Assembly: GCA_900550165.1 (NCBI GenBank)
Contig: URQY01000004.1
Coordinates: 1 to 64,000 of the forward strand
DNA: 64,000 nt
Reading direction: 5' to 3'
Origin: an uncultured Eubacteriales bacterium
Lineage (GTDB): Bacteria; Bacillota; Clostridia; Oscillospirales; Oscillospiraceae
Shown here: piece after piece, positions 22,566 to 30,528 of the stretch
How positions within the stretch are numbered: position 1 is the first letter of the stretch
How the letters are laid out: each line of letters starts with the position of its first letter
Program-made: the position numbers and the translations under genes
Notes under the pieces: model-generated
Databases searched by the model: none
What the model was told of the DNA's origin: nothing
What the model saw: the letters and a program-made list of their open reading frames with translations, nothing else

Positions 22566-23702
22566 TTACAGCTTGAACTTTCCGAAGAAGCTCTTGTGCT
22601 CCTCATAATTCTTCTCGCCGAGCGACTCGCTGAATTTCTTGAGCGCTTCCTTCTGCTCGCGGTTCAGGTTGCGCGGCGTTTCGATGTTCACGGTGACGTA
22701 CTGGTCGCCGCGGCCGCGGCCGTTGAGCCCGGGGATACCCTTGCCCTTTAAGCGGAAGGTCGTGCCGCTCTGCGTCCCCTCGGGGATGGTGTACTTCACC
22801 TTGCCGTCGATCGTCGGGATCTCAAGCTCCGCACCGAGCACCGCCTGCGTAAACGTGATGGGCGCCTCGCAGAGGACGCTCGTACCCTCGCGGCGGAAGA
22901 TCTCGTGCGGCCGCACGGATACGACGATCAGAAGATCGCCCGCGGGACCGCCGTTCTTGCCCGCGTTGCCCTGACCGCGCAGCGAGATGGTCTGCCCGTT
23001 GTCGATGCCCGCCGGAATGCTCACCTTGATGGTCTTGTGACGGCGGATCATGCTCTTGCCGCCGCAGGTCGGGCAGGGCTGGTGGATGATCTTGCCGCGC
23101 CCGCCGCAGCGCTGGCACGGCGTAGAGGTGGACATATAGCCCAGCGGCGTCTGGCGGCGCTGCTGAATCACGCCGCTTCCGCGGCAGTCGGGGCAGATCT
23201 CCGCCGTCGTCCCCTTGGCGCAGCCCGAGCCATGGCAGTCCGGGCACTGCTCCACGCGGTCGATGATGACCTCCTTCTCGCAGCCGAAGGCCGCCTCCTC
23301 AAAGCTGATGTTCACGCTCGTGCGCAGGCTCTCGCCGCGCTGGGGCGCGTTGGGGTTGGCGCGCGCACCGCCGAAGCCGCCGCCGAAAAAGCTGCCGAAG
23401 ATATCGCCCAGATCGCCGAAGTCGAAGCCGCCCGCACCGTAAGCGCCGCCGCCTGCACCGGCCCCGTAGTTCGGGTCCACGCCGGCAAAGCCGAACTGGT
23501 CGTAGCGCGCCTTCTTCTCCGGGTCGCTCAGGACCTCGTTCGCCTCGTTGATCTCCTTGAATTTCTCTTCCGCTTCCTTATCGCCGGGGTTCATGTCGGG
23601 GTGATACTTGCGCGCAAGCTTTTTATATGCTTTTTTGATTTCTTCCTCCGAAGCGCCCTTGGAAATGCCGAGCACCTCGTAATAATCGCGTTTCTCCGCC
23701 AT
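22566..23702 (-). CDS. dnaJ: Chaperone protein DnaJ
   Basis: A 378-residue class I J-protein: J-domain with HPD (residues about 5-70; YHPDMNPGD), Gly/Ala-rich linker, four CxxCxGxG zinc-finger repeats (CPDCHGSG, CPDCRGSG, CQRCGGRG, CPTCGGKS), and the C-terminal substrate-binding domains ending in GEKNYEEHKSFFGKFKL. It stimulates the DnaK ATPase. ATG 23702 follows AAGGGAG by eight bases; the longer frame to 23744 has no ribosome site. It is the last heat-shock gene of the hrcA-grpE-dnaK-dnaJ cluster, separated from dnaK by a 74-base gap with a hairpin. Confidence 0.97.
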   Translation of the reverse strand: MAEKRDYYEVLGISKGASEEEIKKAYKKLARKYHPDMNPGDKEAEEKFKEINEANEVLSDPEKKARYDQFGFAGVDPNYGAGAGGGAYGAGGFDFGDLGDIFGSFFGGGFGGARANPNAPQRGESLRTSVNISFEEAAFGCEKEVIIDRVEQCPDCHGSGCAKGTTAEICPDCRGSGVIQQRRQTPLGYMSTSTPCQRCGGRGKIIHQPCPTCGGKSMIRRHKTIKVSIPAGIDNGQTISLRGQGNAGKNGGPAGDLLIVVSVRPHEIFRREGTSVLCEAPITFTQAVLGAELEIPTIDGKVKYTIPEGTQSGTTFRLKGKGIPGLNGRGRGDQYVTVNIETPRNLNREQKEALKKFSESLGEKNYEEHKSFFGKFKL

Positions 23703-23730
23703 AGACAAAACTCCCTTGAAACGCCACGAC

Positions 23731-23756
23731 CGGGGGCAGTTCAAAAACTGTCCCCG
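23731..23756 (-). other. Hairpin between dnaK and dnaJ
   Basis: CGGGGACAGTT and AACTGCCCCCG (minus-strand reading) pair over 11 bases with one mismatch around a four-base loop. It has no T tract and may reduce or stabilise dnaJ message relative to dnaK. Confidence 0.5.
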
Positions 23757-23776
23757 TTGTGGCCGACTTGCTTATT

Positions 23777-25639
23777 TTACTTCTTGTTCTCGTCGTCGTC
23801 AACGACCTTGTAGTCAGCGTCATAATACTGCTGACCGTTCGGGCCGGTCTGTGCGCCGCCGTTCTGACCGCCCATATCGGGGCCGGCCTGTGCGCCGCCC
23901 TGCGGGTTGGCCTGCTGGTAGAGCTTCTCGCTCATCTGGTAGAACATCTGGGTCAGCTCTTCGGTCGCGCTCTTGATGGCGTCGGTGTCGTCGCCCTTGA
24001 GGACTTCCTTCAGCTTGTCGATACCGGCCTGGACCTTGGCCTTCTCGTCCGCGGGGATCTTGTCGCCCACCTCGCCGAGGGTCTTCTCGCTCTGGTAGAC
24101 CATCTGGTCGGCCTGGTTGCGGACCTCGACCTTTTCCTTGATCTTGGCGTCCTCGGCAGCGTACTGCTCGGCGTCCTTGACGGCCTTTTCGATATCCTCC
24201 TTGCTCATGTTGGAGGAAGAGGTGATGGTGATGTGCTGCTCGGTGCCGGTGCCGAGGTCCTTCGCGCTGACGTTCACGATGCCGTTGGCGTCGATATCGA
24301 ATGTGACCTCGATCTGAGGCACGCCGCGGCGGGCCGGAGCGATGCCGTCGAGGTGGAAGCGGCCGAGGCTCTTGTTGGCAGCGGCCATCTCGCGCTCGCC
24401 CTGCAGGACGTTGACCTCAACGCTCGTCTGGTTGTCGGCGGCGGTGGAGAAGATCTGGCTCTTCTTCACGGGGATGGTGGTGTTGCGGTCGATGAGCTTG
24501 GTGCAAACGCCGCCCATGGTCTCAATGCCGAGGCTCAGCGGGGTAACATCGAGCAGCAGCAGGCCCTTGACATCGCCGGTCAGCACGCCCGCCTGAAGCG
24601 CGGCGCCCATGGCGACGCACTCATCGGGGTTGATGCCCTTGAAGCCTTCCTTGCCGGTGAGCTTCTTGACCATTTCCTGCACGGCGGGGATACGGCTGGA
24701 GCCGCCGACCATCAGTACCTTGTGGATATCGTTACCGGTGAGGCCGGCATCGCTCAGCGCCTGGCGGACAGGGCCGGCAGTGGCTTCGACCAGGTGCGCG
24801 GTCAGCTCGTTGAACTTGGCGCGCGTGAGCGTCAGATCAAGGTGCTTCGGGCCCGTGGCGTCGGCCGTGATATACGGGAGGTTGATGTTGGTGGAGGTCA
24901 CGCCGGAGAGCTCGATCTTGGCCTTCTCCGCGGCCTCCTTCAGGCGCTGCATGGCGACCTTATCGGTAGAGAGGTCGACGTTGTCGGTGCGCTTGAACTC
25001 GCCGACCATCCACTTCATGATGCACTCATCGAAGTCGTCGCCGCCGAGACGGTTGTTGCCGGCGGTGGCCAGCACCTCGATCACGCCGTCGTCGATATCC
25101 AGGATGGAGACATCGAACGTGCCGCCGCCGAGGTCGTAGACCATGACCTTCTGGCTCTGCTCCTTGTCGACGCCGTAAGCAAGCGCTGCGGCCGTCGGCT
25201 CGTTGATGATACGCTTGACCTCGAGGCCGGCGATCTTACCGGCGTCCTTGGTCGCCTGACGCTGCGCGTCGGTGAAGTAAGCGGGAACGGTGATGACGGC
25301 TTCGCTGACGCTTCCGCCGAGGTAGGCTTCGGCGTCCGCCTTGAGCTTTTGCAGGATCATCGCGCTGATCTCCTGCGGGGTGTACTTCTTGCCGTCGATC
25401 TCGACTTTATAATCAGAGCCCATCTCGCGCTTGATCGAAGCGATCGTGCGGTCGGGGTTGGTGATGGCCTGACGCTTTGCGACCTGGCCGACCATACGCT
25501 CGCCGGTCTTCGAGAACGCGACGACGGACGGGGTGGTGCGGTTGCCTTCGGCGTTGGGGATGACGACGGCTTCGCCGCCCTCCATCACAGCCACACAAGA
25601 GTTGGTCGTACCAAGGTCGATACCGATAACTTTAGACAT
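23777..25639 (-). CDS. dnaK: Molecular chaperone DnaK (Hsp70)
   Basis: A 620-residue Hsp70. N-terminal ATPase motifs GIDLGTTNSCVAV, VYDLGGGTFDVSIL and VGGSSRIPAVQ; substrate-binding domain with DVTPLSLGIET and ARRGVPQIEVTFDID; then the helical lid and a Gly/Gln-rich tail ending in DDENKK. The central deletion near residue 80-100 typical of Gram-positive DnaK is suggested by the short total length. AGGAGG precedes the ATG. It works with DnaJ and GrpE in the cytoplasm and is repressed by HrcA through the CIRCE element at the front of the operon. Confidence 0.98.
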   Translation of the reverse strand: MSKVIGIDLGTTNSCVAVMEGGEAVVIPNAEGNRTTPSVVAFSKTGERMVGQVAKRQAITNPDRTIASIKREMGSDYKVEIDGKKYTPQEISAMILQKLKADAEAYLGGSVSEAVITVPAYFTDAQRQATKDAGKIAGLEVKRIINEPTAAALAYGVDKEQSQKVMVYDLGGGTFDVSILDIDDGVIEVLATAGNNRLGGDDFDECIMKWMVGEFKRTDNVDLSTDKVAMQRLKEAAEKAKIELSGVTSTNINLPYITADATGPKHLDLTLTRAKFNELTAHLVEATAGPVRQALSDAGLTGNDIHKVLMVGGSSRIPAVQEMVKKLTGKEGFKGINPDECVAMGAALQAGVLTGDVKGLLLLDVTPLSLGIETMGGVCTKLIDRNTTIPVKKSQIFSTAADNQTSVEVNVLQGEREMAAANKSLGRFHLDGIAPARRGVPQIEVTFDIDANGIVNVSAKDLGTGTEQHITITSSSNMSKEDIEKAVKDAEQYAAEDAKIKEKVEVRNQADQMVYQSEKTLGEVGDKIPADEKAKVQAGIDKLKEVLKGDDTDAIKSATEELTQMFYQMSEKLYQQANPQGGAQAGPDMGGQNGGAQTGPNGQQYYDADYKVVDDDENKK

Positions 25640-25693
25640 AATGTTGTCCTCCTAAGATCTATCTTAATTTTTTTGTTAACATCTTTATATTCA

Positions 25694-25715
25694 TTTCGCG
25701 TTCGCAAACGCGAAA
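25694..25715. repeat. Hairpin in the grpE-dnaK gap (1)
   Basis: TTTCGCGTT (25694-25702) and AACGCGAAA (25707-25715) form nine pairs around CGCA. It lies in the 260-base gap between grpE and dnaK. Confidence 0.6.
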
Positions 25716-25727
25716 CAAAATCGAATC

Positions 25728-25805
25728 GTTTTTTCTGACGACAGAAGGTGAATTGCCGCATAGCGGCAAGAGAAGCCGCCCTAGGGCGTGTGCGTCAGAA
25801 AAAAC
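25728..25805. repeat. 78-bp inverted-repeat element in the grpE-dnaK gap (2)
   Basis: GTTTTTTCTGACG (25728-25740) and CGTCAGAAAAAAC (25793-25805) are perfect 13-base terminal inverted repeats. Between them lie a smaller hairpin TTGCCGC-ATA-GCGGCAA (25752-25768) and the palindrome CGCCCTAGGGCG. The structure resembles a short MITE-like or REP-like element; no open reading frame is present. Confidence 0.6.
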
Positions 25806-25812
25806 ACATCTC

Positions 25813-25855
25813 AGCCCTGAAACGTGCGAGCGCAGCGAGTGCGCTGCACAGGGCT
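25813..25855. repeat. Extended hairpin in the grpE-dnaK gap (3)
   Basis: AGCCCTG (25813-25819) pairs with CAGGGCT (25849-25855), enclosing a second stem GTGC.AGCGCA / TGCGCT.GCAC around GCGAG. Confidence 0.55.
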
Positions 25856-25865
25856 GCAAGCTCTT

Positions 25866-25892
25866 TCAAAAATGTGTGTCACACATTTTTGA
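25866..25892 (-). terminator. Palindrome directly after grpE
   Basis: TCAAAAATGTGTG and CACACATTTTTGA are perfect 13-base arms around a single base, eight bases after the grpE stop. As RNA it would form a hairpin ending in T-rich sequence, so partial termination before dnaK is possible. Confidence 0.5.
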
Positions 25893-25899
25893 GGAACTT

Positions 25900-26508
25900 T
25901 TAGTTGGCGACCTTGACGATCGCGAACCGGAGCACCTTATCACCCAGCGTGAAGCCCTGCTGCAAAACCTCCACCACGGTGTTTTCGCCGTAGCTTTCGT
26001 CCTCAATGTGCATCACGGCGTTGTGCTTTTCGGGGTCGAAGGGCTTGCCCGCGGCGTCCATCGTTTCCACGCCCAGCTTGGTAAGGCTCTCCTTGAACTG
26101 GTTGAACACCATTTCAAGGCCCTTGCGGTGGGGCGACTCCTCGTCGCCATACTGGGCAAGGCCGCGCTCGAGGTTATCGTAAACGCCCAGCAGCGCCTTG
26201 ATCGTGTCGATCTTCGCGTCGGCGTAAAGGCTTTCCTTTTCCTTCGCAGTGCGCTTGCGGTAGTTGTCGTACTCGGCGGCAAGGCGCAGGTATTTGTCCT
26301 GCTCGTCGGCAAGCGACTTGGCAAGGCCCTCCATCTTCTCCATCTGCTCGCGCGTGACGGTAAAGGTCTCGGGCTCCGCCTTCTTTTCGGCGGTCTCATC
26401 AGCCTTGGCGGGCTCTGCGGTCTTGGCCGCCTCCTCTGCCGCCGGCTGCTGCGCCGTTTCCTTTTCCGGCGTGCTCTCCGCCGCGTTCTGCTTGTCTTTC
26501 TTACCCAT
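25900..26508 (-). CDS. grpE: Nucleotide exchange factor GrpE
   Basis: A 202-residue GrpE. The first ~75 residues are low-complexity, rich in Lys/Glu/Ala, followed by a long coiled-coil (RLAAEYDNYRKRTAKEKESLY) and the C-terminal beta domain with the family signature FDPEKHNAVMHIED and VVEVLQQGFTLGDKVLR. It releases ADP from DnaK. It starts three bases after the hrcA stop, so the two genes are co-transcribed; dnaK follows after 260 structured bases. Confidence 0.96.
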   Translation of the reverse strand: MGKKDKQNAAESTPEKETAQQPAAEEAAKTAEPAKADETAEKKAEPETFTVTREQMEKMEGLAKSLADEQDKYLRLAAEYDNYRKRTAKEKESLYADAKIDTIKALLGVYDNLERGLAQYGDEESPHRKGLEMVFNQFKESLTKLGVETMDAAGKPFDPEKHNAVMHIEDESYGENTVVEVLQQGFTLGDKVLRFAIVKVAN

Positions 26509-26511
26509 TTC

Positions 26512-27561
26512 TTACTCCTTATCTTCTTCCTTGGGCGGAAGCTCGTTCTTGCCGAACATCCGCGTCAGGCTGTCTGCAAAATAACTCAGCCGCGCCGTCA
26601 CGGTGGCGTAGTCCATTCTCGTGGGACCCACCACGCCGACGAGCCCGCGCATCCCGTCGCCGATATCGTAGCTGGCGACGACCACGCTCGTTTCCTTGAG
26701 CGCCTCGTTCACGTTTTCCGGGCCGATCAGGATCTTGAGCGGCGCGCCGTCATCCGGCACGGGAAGCTCTTCCTTGTTATCCACAAGGAATGTGACTAAA
26801 TCGTGCGCCTTGTCGACATCGCGGTACTCAGGCATTTTCAAGATCTGGCTCGCGCCCGCGGTCTCCACATTGCGCTGCGCGCTCTGCTCGAGCACACCGA
26901 TCGCATATTCGACCGCTTTGGACACCACTAAAAACAGCTCGGGCGAAAGCTGCTCGGAAAGGCTCATCAGCCTTGCACTCATCTCATCGGCGCTCCGGCC
27001 GGTGAAGTGCGTGTTCAAAAGCTCTTTGACGTCCGCGAGCCGCTGGCTGTCGAACGGGAGGTCCGAGCGCTGGAGCTGGCTCTTCACGCGGTTGTCCTCG
27101 CCCATCACCACGACGATGAAGCTCATTTCATCGACCGCGATGAGCTCGAAGCGCTTGACGCTCGCCTCGCGCCGACCGCCTGTCACGCTGTACACGGGGT
27201 AATTGACGATGCTCGACACCATCTGCCCCGCCTTGGCGATCACGCTGTCCGTGCCGCTGAGCTTGGACTTTAGCTGCTCGTTGATCTCCTCCGCTTCTGT
27301 TTCGGAAACCTCGCGCTTTTCCATCAGCTCGTTGACGTACAAGCGGTAACCTTTCGGCGACGGCACGCGTCCGGCGGACGTGTGCGGCTGCTCAAGGTAG
27401 CCCATTTCGACCAGATCCGCAAGCTCGTTGCGGATGGTCGCGGAGCTCACCGAACCGCCCATCTCCTCGGCCAGCGCCTTGGAGCCGACCGGCTCAGCCG
27501 CGGCGATATAATCTTCGACCACGCGCTTGAGAATTTGCTTTTTGCGCTCTGTCAAGTCCAT
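26512..27561 (-). CDS. hrcA: Heat-inducible transcriptional repressor HrcA
   Basis: A 349-residue HrcA. N-terminal winged helix (LTERKKQILKRVVEDYI ... VSSATIRNELADLVEMGYLEQPHTSAGRVPS), a GAF-like middle region, and the C-terminal segment GDGMRGLVGVVGPTRMDYATV. HrcA binds CIRCE and represses the operon in its own front position; its folding depends on GroEL in studied species. The CIRCE site is 22 bases upstream of its start, overlapping the predicted transcription start. Confidence 0.97.
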   Translation of the reverse strand: MDLTERKKQILKRVVEDYIAAAEPVGSKALAEEMGGSVSSATIRNELADLVEMGYLEQPHTSAGRVPSPKGYRLYVNELMEKREVSETEAEEINEQLKSKLSGTDSVIAKAGQMVSSIVNYPVYSVTGGRREASVKRFELIAVDEMSFIVVVMGEDNRVKSQLQRSDLPFDSQRLADVKELLNTHFTGRSADEMSARLMSLSEQLSPELFLVVSKAVEYAIGVLEQSAQRNVETAGASQILKMPEYRDVDKAHDLVTFLVDNKEELPVPDDGAPLKILIGPENVNEALKETSVVVASYDIGDGMRGLVGVVGPTRMDYATVTARLSYFADSLTRMFGKNELPPKEEDKE

Positions 27562-27583
27562 ACGCCGCGCTCCTTTCGTAGCT

Positions 27584-27610
27584 TTAGCACTCCTTTCCCC
27601 TGAGTGCTAA
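27584..27610 (-). promoter_or_regulatory. CIRCE operator
   Basis: TTAGCACTC, nine bases, GAGTGCTAA: a perfect CIRCE inverted repeat located between the -10 box and hrcA. It is the binding site for HrcA. Confidence 0.97.
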
Positions 27611-27614
27611 ACGC

Positions 27615-27643
27615 AGTGTACCACCGACATTTCCCATTGTCAA
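27615..27643 (-). promoter_or_regulatory. Promoter of the hrcA-grpE-dnaK-dnaJ operon
   Basis: Minus strand TTGACA (27643-27638), 17-base spacer, TACACT (27620-27615). CIRCE begins five bases beyond the -10 box, so HrcA binding would block transcription initiation. Confidence 0.88.
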
Positions 27644-27728
27644 TAGGACGCAGTGTAAACAGTTTGTGAACTACGCAAAAGTCGGACCGTGACCTTCCCG
27701 AAAAGCATCACTGCCTCCATTTTCGCGC

Positions 27729-27762
27729 AAAAAAGAGGAACGCTCTCGCGTTCCTCTTTTTT
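27729..27762 (-). terminator. rnf operon terminator
   Basis: AAAAAAGAGGAACGC and GCGTTCCTCTTTTTT pair over 15 bases with a four-base loop, 10 bases after the rnfB stop. It works in the minus direction and is symmetrical. Confidence 0.9.
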
Positions 27763-27772
27763 GTAAAACCGT

Positions 27773-28678
27773 TTATTCCGCCTTGGGCGCTTCCGCAGCC
27801 TTGGCTTCGGCGGCTGCCTTGGCAGCAGCGGCCTTGCGCTCGGCGGCAGCCTTCTGCGCCGCCTTGAACTTCTCCTTCTCCTCGGGGGTCGGGATGGGCT
27901 CGATGGCGTTGCGCGGGCAGGCCTTGGCGCACATGGTGCAGTTTCTGCACTTGTCGTAGTCGATGACGGCCACGTTGTTGACGACGTGGATGGCGTCGAA
28001 CTTACAGGTGCGCTCGCACATACCGCAGGCGATACAGGAGTTGGCGCACACCTTCGTGACGGCGGGGCCCTTCTCCTTGTTGGAGCAGTTGACGAACACC
28101 TTCTGCTTGTAGGGCACCTCGACGATCAGCTTGCGCGGGCAAACCTCGCGGCAGGCGCCGCAGTCGGTGCACTTTTCCTTGTCGACCTCGGCCACGCCCT
28201 GGGCATTGATATGCAGCGCGTCGAACTGGCAGGCGGCCACGCAGGTACCGAAGCCCATGCAGCCAAAGGAGCAGGCGGTCGGGCCGCCGGCGACCTTCGT
28301 CGCGGCGACGCAGTCGTGAAGACCGACATACTCAAAGTTCTTCACAGAGGCCTCGCCGCCGTTGCACAGCACGTGCGCGACCTTCTTTTCGCCGCTGGGG
28401 GCTTCCATGCCCATGATCTCGGCGATCTTGGCAGCGCCCTCCGCGCCTGCGGGAGCGCAGGCGGTGACAGGGGCCTTACCAGCCAGAATAGCCTCTGCGC
28501 AGCCCGCGCAGCCGGGATAGCCGCAGCCGCCGCAGTTTGCACCGGCAAGGCAGGCCTGGATCTTGGGCAGACGCTCATCGACCTCGACCTCAAAGGCCTT
28601 GGCCGCAACGGACAGGATCAGGCCGAACACAACGGCGATCACGCCCAGCACGAGGACGGCATAAATTACGTTCATCAT
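27773..28678 (-). CDS. rnfB: Rnf complex electron-transfer subunit RnfB
   Basis: A 301-residue RnfB with one N-terminal membrane anchor (residues about 3-25), the Fe-S domain ANCGGCGYPGCAGC near residue 50, and a polyferredoxin part with CSFGCMGFGTCVAAC, CTDCGACREVC, CIACGMCERTC and CRNCTMCAKAC cluster motifs. It accepts electrons from reduced ferredoxin and passes them into the membrane part of Rnf. The last 35 residues are an Ala/Lys/Glu-rich tail (AAQKAAAERKAAAAKAAAEA) like that of RnfC. It is the last gene of the operon. Confidence 0.97.
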   Translation of the reverse strand: MMNVIYAVLVLGVIAVVFGLILSVAAKAFEVEVDERLPKIQACLAGANCGGCGYPGCAGCAEAILAGKAPVTACAPAGAEGAAKIAEIMGMEAPSGEKKVAHVLCNGGEASVKNFEYVGLHDCVAATKVAGGPTACSFGCMGFGTCVAACQFDALHINAQGVAEVDKEKCTDCGACREVCPRKLIVEVPYKQKVFVNCSNKEKGPAVTKVCANSCIACGMCERTCKFDAIHVVNNVAVIDYDKCRNCTMCAKACPRNAIEPIPTPEEKEKFKAAQKAAAERKAAAAKAAAEAKAAEAPKAE

Positions 28679-28693
28679 GTTTCCATTCCCTCC

Positions 28694-29284
28694 TTACATG
28701 GGCCACACCTGCAGACCCGAGAAGCCCATGAATGCAAGGGCGATGAGGCCTGCGGTGATCAGCGCGATGGGGAAGCCTTCAAATGCCTTGGGATAGTCGG
28801 CAAACTCCAGGCGCTCGCGCACCGTGGAGAACAGGTAGATCGCCAGCAGGAAGCCAAGGCCGCCGGTGATGCCGTAAACCACGGATCCGATGAAGTTGTA
28901 GTCGTTCTGCACGTTGAGCAGCACCACGCCGAGAACGGCGCAGTTGGTGGTGATCAGCGGCAGGTACACGCCGAGGGCCGTGTAGAGCGTCGGCATGGAC
29001 TTTTTGAGGAACATCTCGATGAACTGCACGAGGCTCGCCACCACGAGGATGAAGGCGACGGTCTGCATATAGTCAAGCCCCAGCGCAACAAGGATCTTAT
29101 TCACGCCGAAGCAGAACGCCGAGGCAAGGCCCATGACGAACGTAACGGCAAGACCCATACCGACGGCGGTGTCGCTCTTTTTCGACACGCCGAGGAACGG
29201 GCAGATACCCAGGAACTGCGAGAAGATGAAGTTATTCGTCAAAATCGCGCCGAGGGAAATAGCAAGAAGCTTTGTAACACTCAT
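28694..29284 (-). CDS. rnfA: Rnf complex membrane subunit RnfA
   Basis: A 196-residue integral membrane protein with about six membrane segments, the RnfA start ISLGAILTNNFIFSQFLGICPFLG and the second half repeat LPLITTNCAVLGVVLL. RnfA and RnfE form a pseudo-symmetric pair that holds a membrane Fe-S cluster in structures of the complex; the conserved Cys residues (GICPFLG, NCAVLG) are present here. The stop is followed directly by rnfB after 15 bases and the start abuts the rnfE stop. Confidence 0.96.
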   Translation of the reverse strand: MSVTKLLAISLGAILTNNFIFSQFLGICPFLGVSKKSDTAVGMGLAVTFVMGLASAFCFGVNKILVALGLDYMQTVAFILVVASLVQFIEMFLKKSMPTLYTALGVYLPLITTNCAVLGVVLLNVQNDYNFIGSVVYGITGGLGFLLAIYLFSTVRERLEFADYPKAFEGFPIALITAGLIALAFMGFSGLQVWPM

Positions 29285-29914
29285 TTATTTACCCTCCGTT
29301 TCGTTTGCTTTTGCCTTTTTCTTCTCGCTTCTGGCAAGCGCCCACTGCATGATGGCGATCAGCGTGCCGAGGCAGAGGAAGCCGCCGACGGGCAACGTGA
29401 GCATACCGGCGGGAACGTAGGAAGAAGGCATGATCTGGATGCCGAGCAGCGTGCCGGCGCCGAAGAGCTCGCGGAACGCGCTCAGAATCAGCAGCACCAC
29501 CGTGTAGCCGATGCCCTGGCAGATGCCGTCCATCGCGGAGGCGGCGACGGAATTCTTGCTGGCAAAGGCCTCGGCACGGCCGAGGATGATGCAGTTGACG
29601 ACGATCAGCGGGATGAACACGCCAAGGCTCTCGGCAATGGCGGGGACAAACGCCTGCAGGCACAGGTCAACGATGGTAACGAAGCCCGCGATCACGACGA
29701 TGTAGCACGCGATACGCACTTCGTTGGGGATGATCTTGCGCAGCAGGGAAATAAAAATGTTGGAAAGCGTCAGGATGACGAGAACGGAGAGGCCCATACC
29801 AAGGCCGTTCGCCACACTCGTGGTGATGGCCATCGTGGAGCACATACCGAGCACCTGCACCAGAACGGGGTTTTGGTAGATCAGACCGTCTTTGAGCTGT
29901 TTACTGAAATTCAT
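29285..29914 (-). CDS. rnfE: Rnf complex membrane subunit RnfE
   Basis: A 209-residue membrane protein with six predicted segments; RnfE hallmarks NPVLVQVLGMCSTMAITTS and FIPLIVVNCIILGRAEAFASKN include the paired Cys residues that match those of RnfA. It starts 17 bases after rnfG and ends at the base before the rnfA start. It forms the membrane electron path and ion-translocating core with RnfA and RnfD. Confidence 0.96.
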   Translation of the reverse strand: MNFSKQLKDGLIYQNPVLVQVLGMCSTMAITTSVANGLGMGLSVLVILTLSNIFISLLRKIIPNEVRIACYIVVIAGFVTIVDLCLQAFVPAIAESLGVFIPLIVVNCIILGRAEAFASKNSVAASAMDGICQGIGYTVVLLILSAFRELFGAGTLLGIQIMPSSYVPAGMLTLPVGGFLCLGTLIAIMQWALARSEKKKAKANETEGK

Positions 29915-29931
29915 TGATCGTTCCCCCTTTC

Positions 29932-30528
29932 TCAGTTCATGGCTTCCGCGGCGGCCAGAGCAGCATTGACGCCCTTGGTCACGCCCTTGGTGGAAACCGT
30001 AGCGCCGGTGACGGCGTCGATGTTCTGCTTGACGACGAGCGTGCCCGCGCCGGACTTGCCGACGAACTGATCGAGCGCGCCGGTGCCGGCGGAGGTCGCT
30101 TCATTGTCGATGACCTTGGATCCGATGCCCGCGGTCTCGGAAGCCTTAACAACGGAAACGCCGGTGACGGTGAGGTCGGTATCCACGCCGACAATCATCT
30201 CGATGTTGCCCTGAGAGCCGCTCGCGGTGACCTTGAAGGCATAGCCGATCGTGTCGCCGCCGGAGGTGACCTCATAGGCCTCGCTCAGCTTGCCGCCCTG
30301 ATCGTTGGCGGCATCGATCATTTCCTGAGAGATCGTTTCCATCGGGGGGAACTCGCAGTCCGTCGCGGAGACGACCTTGGCGAGCGCCTCCTCGGTCTTC
30401 TGCTGGTTGATGGCCGCAATCTTGTCGGCCGTGAGCATATTGGTAAGGCCCAGCAGCAGCGCGACGACCAGCGAGATCGCCGTCAGCGTACCGGCTACCT
30501 TGAAAATGAATTTACCTTCGATCTTCAT
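29932..30528 (-). CDS. rnfG: Rnf complex FMN-binding subunit RnfG
   Basis: A 198-residue protein with one N-terminal membrane helix (GTLTAISLVVALLLGL) and an extracytoplasmic FMN_bind domain. The flavin-attachment motif is in DAVTGATVSTKGV near residue 177, where the second Thr of TGAT is expected to carry covalent FMN. The start overlaps the rnfD stop by four bases. Confidence 0.95.
   Translation of the reverse strand: MKIEGKFIFKVAGTLTAISLVVALLLGLTNMLTADKIAAINQQKTEEALAKVVSATDCEFPPMETISQEMIDAANDQGGKLSEAYEVTSGGDTIGYAFKVTASGSQGNIEMIVGVDTDLTVTGVSVVKASETAGIGSKVIDNEATSAGTGALDQFVGKSGAGTLVVKQNIDAVTGATVSTKGVTKGVNAALAAAEAMN

Noticed and set aside
23759..25738. 659-codon open frame on the plus strand opposite dnaK
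   Set aside because: The plus frame mirrors the codon bias of dnaK and has no homology or start signal.
27986..29917. 643-codon plus-strand frame opposite rnfB, rnfA and rnfE
   Set aside because: It is antisense to three intact Rnf genes and crosses their intergenic gaps without any signal.
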